A stretch of DNA of 64,000 nucleotides, from the NCBI GenBank assembly GCA_029465975.1, contig CM055745.1, positions 8,753,741-8,817,740 of the forward strand, written 5' to 3'. This DNA is from Dallia pectoralis. Taxonomy: Eukaryota; Chordata; Actinopteri; Esociformes; Umbridae. Below, piece by piece: positions 45,751 to 57,021 of this stretch. Under the pieces are notes generated by a model. That model ran no database searches and had not been told where the DNA came from. It saw only the letters and a program-made list of their open reading frames with translations. A program made the translations under genes and the position numbers. Position 1 is the first letter of the stretch; each line of letters starts with the position of its first letter.

Positions 45751-47244
45751 CCGTTCATGACCATAGTTTCAATAACCCTCCCTGTCTCCTTCAGGAATTG
45801 TACTGGTATTCTGTTGTGCCGGGAACTAGTGTCCAACCTCCCCCTGTGTTTGTGTCCACTTCTGTTAAGGGGGACCCGTGCCTGCTGGCCACGCTGTGGG
45901 ACCAATCAGCTATGGACACAGATCCATCATACCCATCAACCCTCCCGGTCGTCCTGGAGTATTTAGATGTTTAAGATGCTCGCACATGTTTTACACAAGG
46001 AATCTGTGATTTTGAAAGAAGAGTGATTTGTTGGGGCACATTTCACAGGAGGTTCAGTGACTGACTGATTTCTCGTGAGCTGAGCGTTCACATGAGGCCA
46101 TTGTCATCTCAGTCCACTGATTGAGTCCTTACTGGAGATTCTGGAATGGCGGCTGAGTGTGTTTGCCATGACCATAGAGAAAATACCAAATTAAATAATA
46201 TTCATGGTAGAATGGCGTGGTGACGAATGGCTGCAAAATCGATCCGGAGACTTGTGGAATGTCAAGGCACTATTTCCATGCTAACTTGTTTTTTTATTTA
46301 TATAAAAATACTTCTTAAGATAGAATAAAAAAACAGTGACATTTCTTTATATTTTCATGTAAAACTCAATCCCTTAACCCTAAACTAAGTAGCTTTTTAT
46401 CCATTTAGTGAAAATATTTATATTACAAGAAATTCAGTTACATGTTAGTTTAATTTAATTTAAACATCTGTTTAAATAACATTTTCACATGAAGAGTCGT
46501 GGTTCAGTGTAACCAAGTTATAGTGCTTGTGTTACCCCTCTGTATTAAGGGAAATAGAAAGGACGACACGAACACGATGTGGCTTCATTCAAGTCAATGT
46601 TGTAATGTATTCACCATGAACAGTATTATGACATTTCATGAGAAACATATATTTTGAATCAGTGTTTTTGTGGTGAGAGATTATTGTGGAAAGTTTTGAA
46701 TGGAAGACTGGCTGAGTCACAAGTGTGATGAGTTTTGTATTATTACAATTGATTCTTGTACAGAAAAACAGTAAATAGGTTTCATATCACGTATTTCTTT
46801 CCAACAAAATAATAATACATTAAACTTAAAATAAAAATTAGGAAAGACAAAAAAATACAATAAACACAGAGTAATGAGAAAGACAGAATTTGTAATGTCA
46901 CTGTATGAAAAAGTGACCTGTATTTTATGAGTGTGTTGAAAAGTAACCACCACGTTTCACGTCACAACGCAGTGAACAGTGAACAATTTCTTCAGGCAAA
47001 GAATGAAGAAATTCAGACTTAAGGAAAGTGTGCATAAAGGGCTCAAAATATCTGCAAGAGCCCTCGCGCACTTGACAATTTGACGGTAGGACAGCCCTAA
47101 GCTGTCTCCTTCTCCCTCTAACTCCACCCCTCTGACAGAACCAGGAAGTATCCTCCCCCTCACACAAACACACTTCTGAGAAAACGAAACTGATCTACAT
47201 TTCTGTGTTGTCTGTCTGAGTGAGAGTGAACAACAACTATCAAA
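45751..47244 (+). other. finTRIM upstream/intergenic DNA, right arm
   Basis: AT-rich DNA without a convincing gene. It holds the ISRE at 47178-47191 and the short 5' leader. Confidence 0.55.
47178..47191 (+). promoter_or_regulatory. Interferon-stimulated response element (ISRE)
   Basis: GAGAAAACGAAACT fits the ISRE pattern (GAAANNGAAACT) exactly. It lies 54 bp before the finTRIM start codon, where IRF and STAT complexes would drive virus- or interferon-induced expression. It is identical in all three finTRIM copies of the window. Confidence 0.68.
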
Positions 47245-50200
47245 ATGGCTCAGCAGGGAGTTCTGCTGGATCAGGACCAGTTCTGTTGTTCTGTCTGTCT
47301 GGATCTACTGAAGGAACCAGTAGCCATCCCCTGTGGACACAGTTACTGTAAGAACTGTATTGAGATCTGCTGGGATCAGGATGATCTGAAAGGGGTCTAT
47401 AACTGTCCTCAGTGCAGACAGACCTTCACTCCAAGACCAACTCTGAGGAAGAATAACATGTTGGCTGAGGTGGTGGACAAACTGAAGAAGACAGGACTCC
47501 AGACTGCTTCTACTGGTCTGTGTTCAGCTGGACCTGGAGATGTGGTGTGTGATTTCTGTACTGGGACCAGAAAGCAGAGAGCCCTCATGTCCTGTCTGGT
47601 GTGTCTGGCTTCTTACTGTGAGAGTCACCTCCAACCTCACTATGAAGTAGCTCCATTAAAGAAACACAAGCTGATTAAAGCCACCACACAACTACAGGAG
47701 AAGATCTGCTCTCATCATGACAAACTGCTGGAGGTTTTCTGTCGTACTGATCAGCAGTGTATCTGTATGCTGTGTGTGATGGATGAACATAAAGGCCATG
47801 ATACAGTGTCAGCTGCAGTAGAGAGGACAGAGAAACAGGTGAGACCAGAACAACTTGTTAGTAACTGTCTTAAAAACAAATAATTACAAATAAAGTTAGA
47901 ATTCTGTTTAAATATTAGACAATCGATCCACAGCAGAAAATTCATTAATATACAGATTCATAAATATATATAACTGATCAGCTGTTATTATTTTAAATGG
48001 TCTTTTATGAGTTTAAAATACAGCATATCATCCTTGATACATGTAGGTCTACTAAAAAATATGTCACTATTCACACAATATAACAAGATACTGCAACAAG
48101 AATTCCTCAACAATTTGATATTTATCTTTTATGATCCCAATGTATCATCTTTTGAACTTTTTAACTTCTACAAATAAATCTTGATGCTTATTGACAAGTG
48201 AATCTCCACAGAAGCAGCTGGAGACCAGTCAGCAGGAGGTCCAGCAGAAGGTCCAGGAGAGAGAGAAGGAGCTGAAGGAGCTCCAACAAGCTGTGGAGTC
48301 TCTCAAAGTGAGTTTTGTTGACATCAGGAGACACACCTTTTCACATTTCTCCTCCAATCAGAGAGAAGTAGATGAGCTCCACACTGAGACAAATGTGTGG
48401 AGCTACACTCTGAGACAAATGTGTGGAGCTACACTCTGAGACAAATGTGTGGAGCTCCACTCTGAGACAAATGTGTGGAGCTCCACTCTGAGACAAATGT
48501 GTGGAGCTCCACTCTGAGACAAATGTGTGGAGCTACACTCTGAGACAAATGTGTGGAGCTACACTCTGAGACAAATGTGTGGAGCTCCACTCTGAGACAA
48601 ATCTCCCAGCGCCAGCGACATTTGAGAGTTAAGATGTTCAACGTTATTCTAAGTTCCAGCGAGCAGTGATGTGGTTTAGCAGAGTAGATGTGGGGTCGAT
48701 CTTCTCTGCATCTGGATGTCTCTTCTCTTTTCTACTCTCGACCTTAAAACTCACTCGCTATCTAAAAACATTGTCATGAGCCTTATCGTCGTGTAGGATC
48801 ATGGGAGAGTGAAACATGCATAACAAAATACAATGTTAATTGCTATTTGAACATTGACAAACCATTGAGTTGGCTTTGTGTTGATACATAATACATTTTC
48901 AGTAGCGGAGTTACACAAACAATCAGTACTTATCAACAATCGTGGAGACTGATGTTTAGGAAAACACACCACACAGGAAACACACTATGATGTTATTAAT
49001 GAAGTGGATTGGGGACTCTGGTGGAAGGAGGCTCAGGTGTTGAGTCATGGGACTAATATTAGTACAGACAGAGGTAGCAGTGCTTTTCCCTGGTCTGGGG
49101 GTTAATATTATCTCCTCTAAGCAGGTGTGTTGGGGCAGGTTGTGTGTGGTTAAAGCCTGGAGAGATTCCTGCTATCCGGCTCTGATTAGCACATTTAGGG
49201 CAACATAGAGCTGCCTAGAGGCCTTCCTGCTCTCAGGCTCTGATTAGCACAACATAGAGCTGCCTAGAGTCTTCCCTGAAATCAGGCCCTGACAGGAATC
49301 TATGTTTGTATAGTGTGAAGTATGTGTGTTGAGGTTGTGTTGTATTGTAATGTGTTTGTCTACAGTGAACTATGTGTGTAGAGGGTGGTGGGAGGGATGG
49401 GGAATTATTAGACCAAAGAAGTGGTCTTATTTAAGGACAAACCAATCTAAATGATCTCTCTCTCTTAGCGCTCTGCACAGACAGCAGTGGAGGACAGTGA
49501 GAAGATCTTTACTGAGCTGATCCGCTCTATTGAGAGAAGAAGCTCTGAGCTGAAGAAGCTGATCAGAGACCGAGAGAAAACTCAAGTGAGTCAAGTTGAA
49601 GGACTCCTGGAGAAACTGAAGCAGGAGATAACTGAGCTGAAGAAGAGAAGCACTGAACTAGAGAAGATCTCACAAACAGAAGATCACATCCATTTCTTCC
49701 AGGTAACTAAACTGAATTGATGAGGTCAAGAAAGAGTATTAAACTGTCAGTCTGATCTGTTCTGTTGGTAGCTCAGTGGTAGAGTGCATGCTTTGTATGT
49801 ATGATGTCTTGGGTTCAAATCCCAGCTGCTCCACAGGTCGCCGTTGCAAATGAGAAATTATTCTCAATCGGCCTACCTGGTAAAATAAAGGTTAAATTTA
49901 AAAAAAAATGTTTAAATGTGTATATAGAGAATTTACAATTAACTGAAGAAAAATAAGGTAAATTAATGATACATGTTCTCTCTCACCCCTTCCTCTTTCT
50001 CTCTCTCTCACACCCCTTCCTCTGTCTCTCTCTTTCTCTCACCCCTTCCTCTGTCTCTCTTTTTCTCTCACCCCTTCCTCTGTCTCTCTCTCTTTCTCTC
50101 ACCCCTTCCTCTGTCTCTTTCTCACCCCTTCCTCTCTCTCTCTCTCTCTCTCTCTTTCACTCACCCCTTCCTCTCTCTTTCTCCCACCCCTTCCTCTGTC

Positions 50201-53200
50201 TCTCTCTTTCTCTCACTCACCCCTTCCTCTGTCTCCTCTGTCTCTCTCTCACCCCTTCCTCTGTCTCTCTCGTTCACTCACCCCTTCCTCTCTCTTTCTC
50301 TCACCCCTTCCTCTGTCTCTCTTTCTCTCACCCCTTCCTCTGTCTCTCTACATCTCCATCTCACTCCCAGAGTTACCAGTCTTTCTCCAGTACCAGTGTA
50401 TCTTCAGACTTACCCAACATCACTGTCTGTCCTCTTCAGTACTTTAGAGATGTGAGTAAGACTGTCTCTGATCTGAGAGAGAAACTAGAAGACTTCCTTA
50501 AAGGAGAATGGACCCAGATCTCCACTACAGGTGTGTTATTAATCAGAACGTTACACCCCTCAAACTCAACTCTTTTCCTACATGTGACACCAGGTGGGTC
50601 TGAACTAACCAGCAGCTTCTAGAGGAACAGTTATAGACTCCTGCTTTAGAACACTAAAGGTTCCCTACTAGTCATATACATGTTTAATATGGTGTGATGA
50701 TAACATTCCCTCTCTGTGAATGTGTTTGTATTTCTATAGTGAATATAGTGGATGTTTTACTGCCTCCAGAGCCCAAGACCAGAGAACAGTTCTTACAATG
50801 TGAGTGTCTCTATTGATATAATAAATAAATGCCACTCCTAACAATCAATGTTTAAATATGTAGTTAAGTTGTAGATATAATCTAAGACTGGGAACCTGTC
50901 TGACTGTTGCTCTGATTTATCTGCTGTAATTCAACAGTAGAAACAGGATTCAAGGGTGTTTATCTGTCATTACAATAACAAGTTATGCAATAAAATGATT
51001 GGATCTCGCCCTCCCCAACATTACAATACAATAAATAAAAATAGAAATGTAAGACCTATCTAAGAAATATACTATAGCAGAAATATACATCATATAGAAC
51101 ATATAAAAAATAAAATGAATAAATCCTAGGTAGCTATAGCTATGTACAGTTATGGTAAAGTGATCATATAAATAATTGTCCGTGGTAACTAGCTATTTTA
51201 AAGTGTCAAGTGGCAGTATAAAGTGGCAGATGTGCATGAGGTGATTGATGGAGGGAAGGGAATTAGGAGTTGTGTGTCCTAACGGCCAGTGGGAAAAAGC
51301 TGTCTCTGAACCTGTTGGTCTGGACGCTTCTGAGCCTTCTGCCCGACGGCATCTTGCTGAACAGCCCATGTCCTGGGTGACTAGGATCAGAAATGATCCG
51401 CTTGGTTCTCCTCTTGCACCTCAGGGTGTGGAGATCCTGCATGGATGGCAGGTCAGTCCCCGTGATGCGCTCCGCTGTTTTATAACCTTCTGTTGTGACT
51501 TACGTTCGAGGGAGGTCCAACTGCGGTACCATGCGGTGACACATCCGGTCAGGATACTCTCAATAGTGCACCTGTAGAAGTTGGACAGTATCCTTGCATT
51601 CATGCCGAATCTCCTCAGCCGTTTCCTGGCCTCCTTAACCACAATGTTGGAGTGAAGAGACCAGGTCAGGTCATCGCTGATGTTGACCCCCAGGAACTTG
51701 ATGTTGTTGACTCTCGACTGCAGACCCGTTGATGAGAATGGGTGCCTGGTCTCCTCGCCGCTTCTTCCTGTAGTCCACAATCATCTCCCTAGTCTTGCTG
51801 ACGTTGAGTTGTAGATTGTTCTCCTGACACCACAGAGACAGTGATCGTATCTCGTCTCTGTAGGCCGACTCGTTGTTATCGGAGATCAGGCCTATAACAG
51901 TGGTGTCATCAGCAAACTTAATGATGGTGTTGGTGTAAGGGTTTGTGTTGGGTTCTTGTTTTGTTTGCTTGTTCTGTCTCCCTCTGGTGGTGGTCCTTAT
52001 TGTTTTTGTCCTAGTACATGTCCGTTTTCCCCCATATCACTAATTGTCCTGCCTGTGCTCACCTGTTGCTTGTTAGTCCTCGTTATGTTCGGTATTTAAG
52101 CTCCCCAGTGTCTCTTGTGTTTGTTGGTTCATTGTTTCCTGTCCGGTTCCCCAAGTAAGTCTGATCTCTTGTAGTCCTGTTTCCCTTTACCCGTTCCAAG
52201 TGTTTCTTTATGTTCTGTCTTGTGTTTTGTTATTGGCCCACGTGTTTTTGTTTGTTTCCACACAAGTGTGTGTAGTTTTCAGTTTTCTGGTTTTCAATAA
52301 ATTATTATGTAGTCGTATTCCTGCGCCCTGCCTTCTGTGTTCCGTGGAGCTTGCTCGTGCTTCCATCACCCTCAACCCCAATCCCTGACAGTTGGAGGAG
52401 TGAGAAGCTACGCAGTCGTAGATGAAGAGAGAGTACAGGAGCGGACTCAGCACACAGTCCTGGGGGGAACCAGTGCTGAGGATAAGTGAGGTAGAGGTGG
52501 TGTTGCCCATCCGCACCACCTGGGGTCTGCCCGTCAGGAAGTTCAGGATCCATCCGGACAGGGCGGGATCGAGACCCAGTTCCCTGAGCTTCACTGCAAG
52601 CTTAAGGGGCACAAAGGTGTTGAATGCTGAGCTGTAGTCTATGAAAAGCATTCTCACATATGTGTTCCTTTTGTCCAGGTGAGAGAGTGAGGAGTTGAGG
52701 GACAGAGAGATGGCATCTTCTGTGGATCTGTTTGGTCTGTAGGCAAACTGGTATGGGTCCAATGTAGCAGGCATGGAGTCTGTAATGTGGGCTTTGACTA
52801 ACTGCTCAAAGCACTTCATGATGGTGGGCGTTAGTGCAACAGGGCGGTAGTCATTCATGCAGAGGATTTTTGGCTTTTTTGGAACAGGGACAATGATGGA
52901 CTTCTTGAAGCAGATGGGGACCACTGACTGATGTAGCGATAGGTTGAATATATCAGTAAATACATCAGCCAGTTGATCAGCACATGCTTTGAGAGCACGA
53001 CCAGGGATGTTGTCTGGTCCAGCAGCTTTGTGTTTGTTAATCCTTTTAAGTGATTTACACACGTCTGCCCTGGTTACCTGGAGTGGGCACCCGCCCTGGT
53101 CCCATGCAATGTCCAAGCCATCAGTGTTGCTCTCAAACCGTGAGAAAAAGGTGTTGAGTTCCTCTGGGAGGGAGGCTGCCACCTCCCCCACACTACTTGT

Positions 53201-53900
53201 GTTCCCTTTGTAGTCCTTAATGGCTCTCAGACCACTCCACATGTGTCTGGTGTTGGAGCCCTGGTAGAGAGATTCTACTTTTGCTCTGTCTTGTTTTTTG
53301 CACTCTTGATGGCCTTCCTGAGATTGTGTTGTGATTCCCTGTAGTTGTCCATGTTGCCTGAGTTGAATGCTGTAATCCGTGCGTTTATCATGGCACGGAT
53401 TCCACTGTTGACCCACGGTATTTGATTAGGAAACGATCTCGAGGTTTTGCGTGGTACAATGTCCTCAATGCATTTGCCAATAAAACTGGTCACTGTCTCT
53501 GCGTATTCATCAATGTTTCCCCCGGACGATTCGCGGAACATATTCCAGTCCGTGGTGAGGAAACAATGACGTAGCTCGGCTTCTGATTCGTCCGTCCACC
53601 GCTTGGTTGACCTTGTCACAGGCTGTTGTTGTTTTAGCTTCTGTCTGTAGGCAGGAAGCAACAGTATCGACGCGTGATCTGATTTGCCAAAAGCGGGACC
53701 GGGGAGGGCCTTATATCCATGCGGAAATGGAGAGTAAACATTGTCCAGATTGTTTTCGCCTCGTGTCGGAAAGTTACAAAACGTGTGTGTTTGCTTGTGT
53801 GTGTTTATGTGTAAGTGTGTGTGTGTGTGTGTTAACGTGTGCGTTTAAACGTGTGTGTTTACGTGTACGTGTCTGCGTGTGTTTACGTGTATGTGTGTTT

Positions 53901-53943
<43 letters not shown>

Positions 53944-55333
53944 CGTGTGTGTGTACGTGTGTGTGTGTGTACGTGTGTGTGTTTACGTGTGCGTGTGTTT
54001 ACGTGTACGTGTGTTTACGTGAGTGTGCGTGTGTGTACGTGTGTGTGTGTTTACGTGTCCTTGTGTGTGTACTGCGTTTACGTGTGTGTGTGTATGTGTA
54101 AAGGTAAGTGTGTGTGTGTGTGTGTTTACGTGTGTACGTGTGCTTGTGTACGTGTGTGTTTACTTGTACATGTGTTTACGTGTGTGTGTTTACGTGTATG
54201 TGTGCGTGTCTGTGTGTTAATGTGTACTTGTGTTTACGTGTATCTGTGCGTGTACGTGTCTGGGTGTTTACGTGTATGTGTGCGTGTACGTGTCTGGGTG
54301 TTTACGTGTACATGTGTGTGTTTACGTGTATGTGTGTGTTTACGTTTGTATGAATGATGATGTGTAATATTGTGTCTCATATATCAGATGTGTGTGTATA
54401 ATATGAATGATGATGTGTAATATTGTGTCTCATCCATCAGATGTGTGTGTATAATATGAATGATGATGTGTAATATTGTGTCTCATCCATCAGATGTGTG
54501 TGTATAATATGAATGATGATGTGTAATATTGTGTCTCATCCATCAGATGTGTGTGTGTATAATATGAATGATGATGTGTAATATTGTGTCTCATCCATCA
54601 GATGTGTGTGTATAATATGAATGATGATGTGTAATATTGTGTCTCATCCATCAGATGTGTGTGTATAATATGAATGATGATGTGTAATATTGTGTCTCAT
54701 CCATCAGATGTGTGTGTATAATATGAATGATGATGTGTAATATTGTGTCTCATCCATCAGATGTGTGTGATCTCACACTGGACCTAAACACAGCACACAG
54801 AAACCTCTATCTGTCTGAGGAGAACAGAAAGGTGACATGGAGGAGTGAGGAGCAGCCGTATCCTGATCACCCAGAGAGATTTGACTACTGTAAACAGGTG
54901 TTGTGTAGAGAGGGTCTGTCTGGACGCTGTTACTGGGAGGTGGAGTGGAGTGGGGGATGGGCTGATATAGGAGTGACATATAAAGGAATCAACAGGAGAG
55001 GAGGGGTGACTGTTGGCTTGGATACAATGACAAGTCCTGGTGTCTGGTCTGTGATGTTACAGTTACTCTGTCTGGCACAATAATAACAGAACTCCCATAT
55101 CTGTCACCCCCTCAGACCCCCACAGAGTAGGAGTGTATCTGGACTGGCCAGCCGGCACTCTGTCCTTCTACAGGGTTTCCTCTGACACACTGACCCACCT
55201 GTACACATTCAACACCACATTCACTGAGCTCCTCTATCCAGGGTTTAGGTTTGTTATAACACCTCAGTGTCTCTGTGTCAGATGGAGAGAAAGAGACAGA
55301 AGCAGCAGAGATGAGCTCTTAAACTTTTATTAA
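47245..55333 (+). CDS. finTRIM-type E3 ubiquitin ligase (RING, B-boxes, coiled coil, B30.2)
   Basis: Six coding exons with GT-AG borders: 47245-47838 (594 bp), 48212-48307 (96), 49469-49702 (234), 50371-50530 (160), 50740-50799 (60) and the B30.2 exon 54761-55333. These sizes match the fish finTRIM layout. The ATG has good context (CAAAATGG). Exon 1 encodes a C3HC4 RING (C15, C18, C30, H32, C35, C38, C54, C57) and two B-boxes (about C102-H132 and C155-H185). Exons 2-3 encode a charged coiled coil. Joins keep phase into VCDLTLDLNTAHRNLYL, the start of PRY. RING recruits E2; B30.2 binds targets in antiviral responses. Two apparent 1-bp deletions break B30.2: at the G run near 55006, and GTTACAG near 55051 where 1388-1737 has GTTAACAG. 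Sequencing error or a pseudogene are both possible. A LINE and SINE lie in introns. Confidence 0.85.
48380..48605. repeat. 26-bp minisatellite in finTRIM intron 2
   Basis: Eight to nine units of TGAGACAAATGTGTGGAGCT followed by CCACTC or ACACTC. Confidence 0.88.
49760..49909 (+). mobile_element. tRNA-derived SINE in finTRIM intron 3
   Basis: A tRNA-like head with A box TAGCTCAGTGGTAGAGTGC and B box GGTTCAAATCC (near 49812), then a tail CGGCCTACCTGGTAAAATAA with an A-run. RNA polymerase III promoter elements are intact. The acceptor stem is not a complete tRNA, so this is a SINE and not a tRNA gene. Confidence 0.82.
49975..50356. repeat. CTCACCCCTTCCTCTGTCTC pyrimidine minisatellite
   Basis: About 18 units of roughly 20 bp lie directly before finTRIM exon 4 and lead into its acceptor (TCACTCCCAG). 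They extend the polypyrimidine tract to nearly 400 bp, which may influence splicing. Confidence 0.85.
50943..53715 (-). pseudogene. Rex1/Babar-type LINE in finTRIM intron 5, antisense
   Basis: Mirror of 36646-39398, extending slightly further 5' (to about 53715, where codons before PAFGKSDH are visible). Same motifs (FADD, NDYRPVALTP, FIDYSSAFNT), same shared frame change, and the same LTR insertion. Compared with the left arm it has three extra G near 53519 (SSGGN for SSGN). It is antisense to the host gene and so separates exon 5 from the B30.2 exon by almost 4 kb. Confidence 0.85.
51934..52390 (+). mobile_element. Solo LTR in the LINE, inverse copy, TSD GTTGG
   Basis: TGTAAGGGTTTG to CAATCCCTGACA, flanked by GTTGG at 51929-51933 and 52391-52395. 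TATTTAAG (near 52094) and AATAAA (near 52297) give plus sense. Confidence 0.87.
53770..54345. repeat. GT-rich microsatellite, GTGTGTTTACGTGTACGTGT type
   Basis: A long TG/TTTACGTG tract in the last finTRIM intron. Valine/cysteine-rich open frames over it are artefacts. Confidence 0.9.
54346..54765. repeat. 53-bp minisatellite that repeats the finTRIM splice acceptor
   Basis: Eight units of about 53 bp contain AATATTGTGTCTCATCCATCAGATGTGTGTG. The last copy of CATCCATCAG|ATGTGTGTGA is the acceptor of the B30.2 exon (54760/54761), so each unit holds a look-alike 3' splice site. Confidence 0.88.
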
Positions 55334-55721
55334 CTTTTAGTTGATTATTCGTCAGTTTAAGATGAGATAAGATGATTTAACTTTGTTTTTGGCAGTTTAA
55401 CTTTTTATTACCCAACATATAACTTAAAACACTACACACTACACGCTACACACTACACATTTGAAAGTGCACACTTGTGTTTAGTAAACTAACTGTATCA
55501 AAATAAAGCAGACGTGTTTTCCCCAAATTCTCTGTCACTTTGAATAAATGAAATAATCCTCATTTGTGCCTGAAACTGCTTGTAGATGGTTTCTCATCAT
55601 CTGTATCAACCTCTGACCACCTCCTCCTCCTGCTCCTCCTTGTGGTGGACATCTACTATATTAGTCTTGTTATAAACTAAGACAAGTTCTAGATAAACTC
55701 AGAGTAAATCTAATTTCTTTA
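55334..55721 (+). other. finTRIM 3' flank
   Basis: The likely 3' UTR follows the TAA at 55331-55333. Two AATAAA-like signals occur near 55501-55506 (AAATAAAGC) and 55543. No other gene. Confidence 0.55.
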
Positions 55722-56713
55722 GTAGTTAATTTGACCCCATTTAAGGTTTAACATTTCTAAAAAAGTGCTTGACATAATTTTTTTTGCTTCATATTGAATG
55801 ACTTTTCCTAGTTTTTAATGGGGACAACTGGGTAAACATAAATTAACATGATGATATATTTTCAATGTCCTGTATGCATTTTGTACACATCGCTGTTCCT
55901 TGGGGTCAATTTGACCCCAGGCTGTTTTAGCTGTATAAAACATAGACAATATGTTTACATTATACACACAATTGCTGAGATTGTTATGGCTGATATTGAG
56001 GCCACTTTCACATGCAGGTTAGTGCAATTTCACAATCTTCAATTCCCCTCCCCCACCCCGCAGACAAAAACACGCACCTGTGCTCCCGCACTTTGAGAGG
56101 GGTAAAAATGGTTATGATAGGAAAGAAACATTTTTGGGATAAAACGGGAATTGTAGATAACCCAAAGCATATTACTTCATATGTGATTCGTGGTGAAGGT
56201 ATTGTCATGGTGAAGGTATTGTCATGGTGAAGGTACTGCCATGGTGAAGGTACTGTCATGATGAAGGTACTGCCATGGTGAAGGTACTGTCATGGTGAAG
56301 GTACTGTCATGTTATGGGCATCATGGTGAAAGTACTGTCATGTTATGGGCATCATGTTGAAGGTACTGTCATGGTATGGGCATCATGTTGAAGGTACTGT
56401 CTTGGTGTGGGCATCGTGGTGAATTCCCAGGCCATTCACCATTTCTCCTATCAATTCCTATCAAAAAAAGTTGAATCAAGCAGATTTTATAGTAATTTGC
56501 ATATGTTTCAATAGTCACGCAATAGGTATTCTGGGAAGATGGGGGGGCATTTTTTTCCAGTTTAGGCTGTCAACATTTTCTAATTGCTAGTTTAGGCTAC
56601 CAAAATAAAAATTGGTTAAAACTTTTCATCCCCAACATTTTCTGCAGGTTTTAAATCCTGGGGTCAAATTGACCCCAAAGGATAACAGATGTTAGTAAAT
56701 TTGAGGATAACAG
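55722..56713 (-). mobile_element. TTAA-type element, inverse copy of 8-999
   Basis: Carries both GGGGTCAATTTGACCCC palindromes (near 55903 and 56662) and the CCTTCACCATGACAGTA minisatellite. It ends GAGGATAACAG without the final GAGGGTT, so it is truncated at the junction with Tc1 DNA. Confidence 0.55.
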
Positions 56714-56721
56714 ATCAAACA

Positions 56722-56988
56722 AACAAGAACTAAAAAGAAGCTGCGGGTAAAAGCCTGGAATAGCATCACAAATGAAGAATGCAACAGTTTGGTGACGTCG
56801 ATGGGTCGCAGGCTTGGGGCAGTTATTCCAATAAGGGTTATGCCACCAAATATTAAATGTTATTTACTTAAAGATTATTTGTTAACACATCTAGATGTAA
56901 ATACCAGGAAATAAAAGCTGAAATTCTGAACTTTTGTCTCATACTCATCTTTTGATCTTAAACCCAAATGTCTTCAGTGAACCACACA
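56722..56988 (+). pseudogene. Tc1-like transposon 3' end, transposase C-terminus
   Basis: The plus strand reads KLRVKAWNSITNEECNSLV then TSMGRRLGAVIP, matching the C-terminus of Tc1-like transposases (tryptophan, paired leucine/valine, SMxRR). It is followed by 3' non-coding DNA with CACATCTAGATGTAAATACC, familiar from fish Tc1 tails. All upstream domains are missing. The inverse copy is at 63482-63660. Confidence 0.65.
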
Positions 56989-57021
56989 CACACACACACA
57001 CACAATTGCATTAATACACCT

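Larger units (their letters stand above)
45191..53700. repeat. Inverted repeat A, right arm
   Basis: Partner of 36646-45148. Only here does the finTRIM locus continue beyond the LINE to the B30.2 exon. Where arms differ, this arm has the intact reading frame in the RING exon, suggesting it is the more reliable copy. Confidence 0.93.
55008..56713. repeat. Inverted repeat C, right arm
   Basis: Inverse of 8-1714: the end of B30.2, the 3' flank and the TTAA-type element. Confidence 0.85.

Noticed and set aside
45263..45974. ORFs of 71-94 codons near the palindrome centre
   Set aside because: They lie antisense to Tc1 transposase remnants or within its non-coding end and show no domain.
49760..49835. 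A tRNA gene
   Set aside because: A and B boxes are present, but the acceptor stem and full cloverleaf are not convincing, and the element continues into a SINE tail present in all copies.
49966..50622. Serine/leucine/proline ORF of 218 codons and its mirror at 39719-40375
   Set aside because: Mostly the pyrimidine minisatellite; only its end overlaps finTRIM exon 4, which is annotated separately.
53607..54357. Valine/cysteine-rich ORFs up to 172 codons
   Set aside because: Translations of a GT-rich microsatellite; they overlap in several frames.
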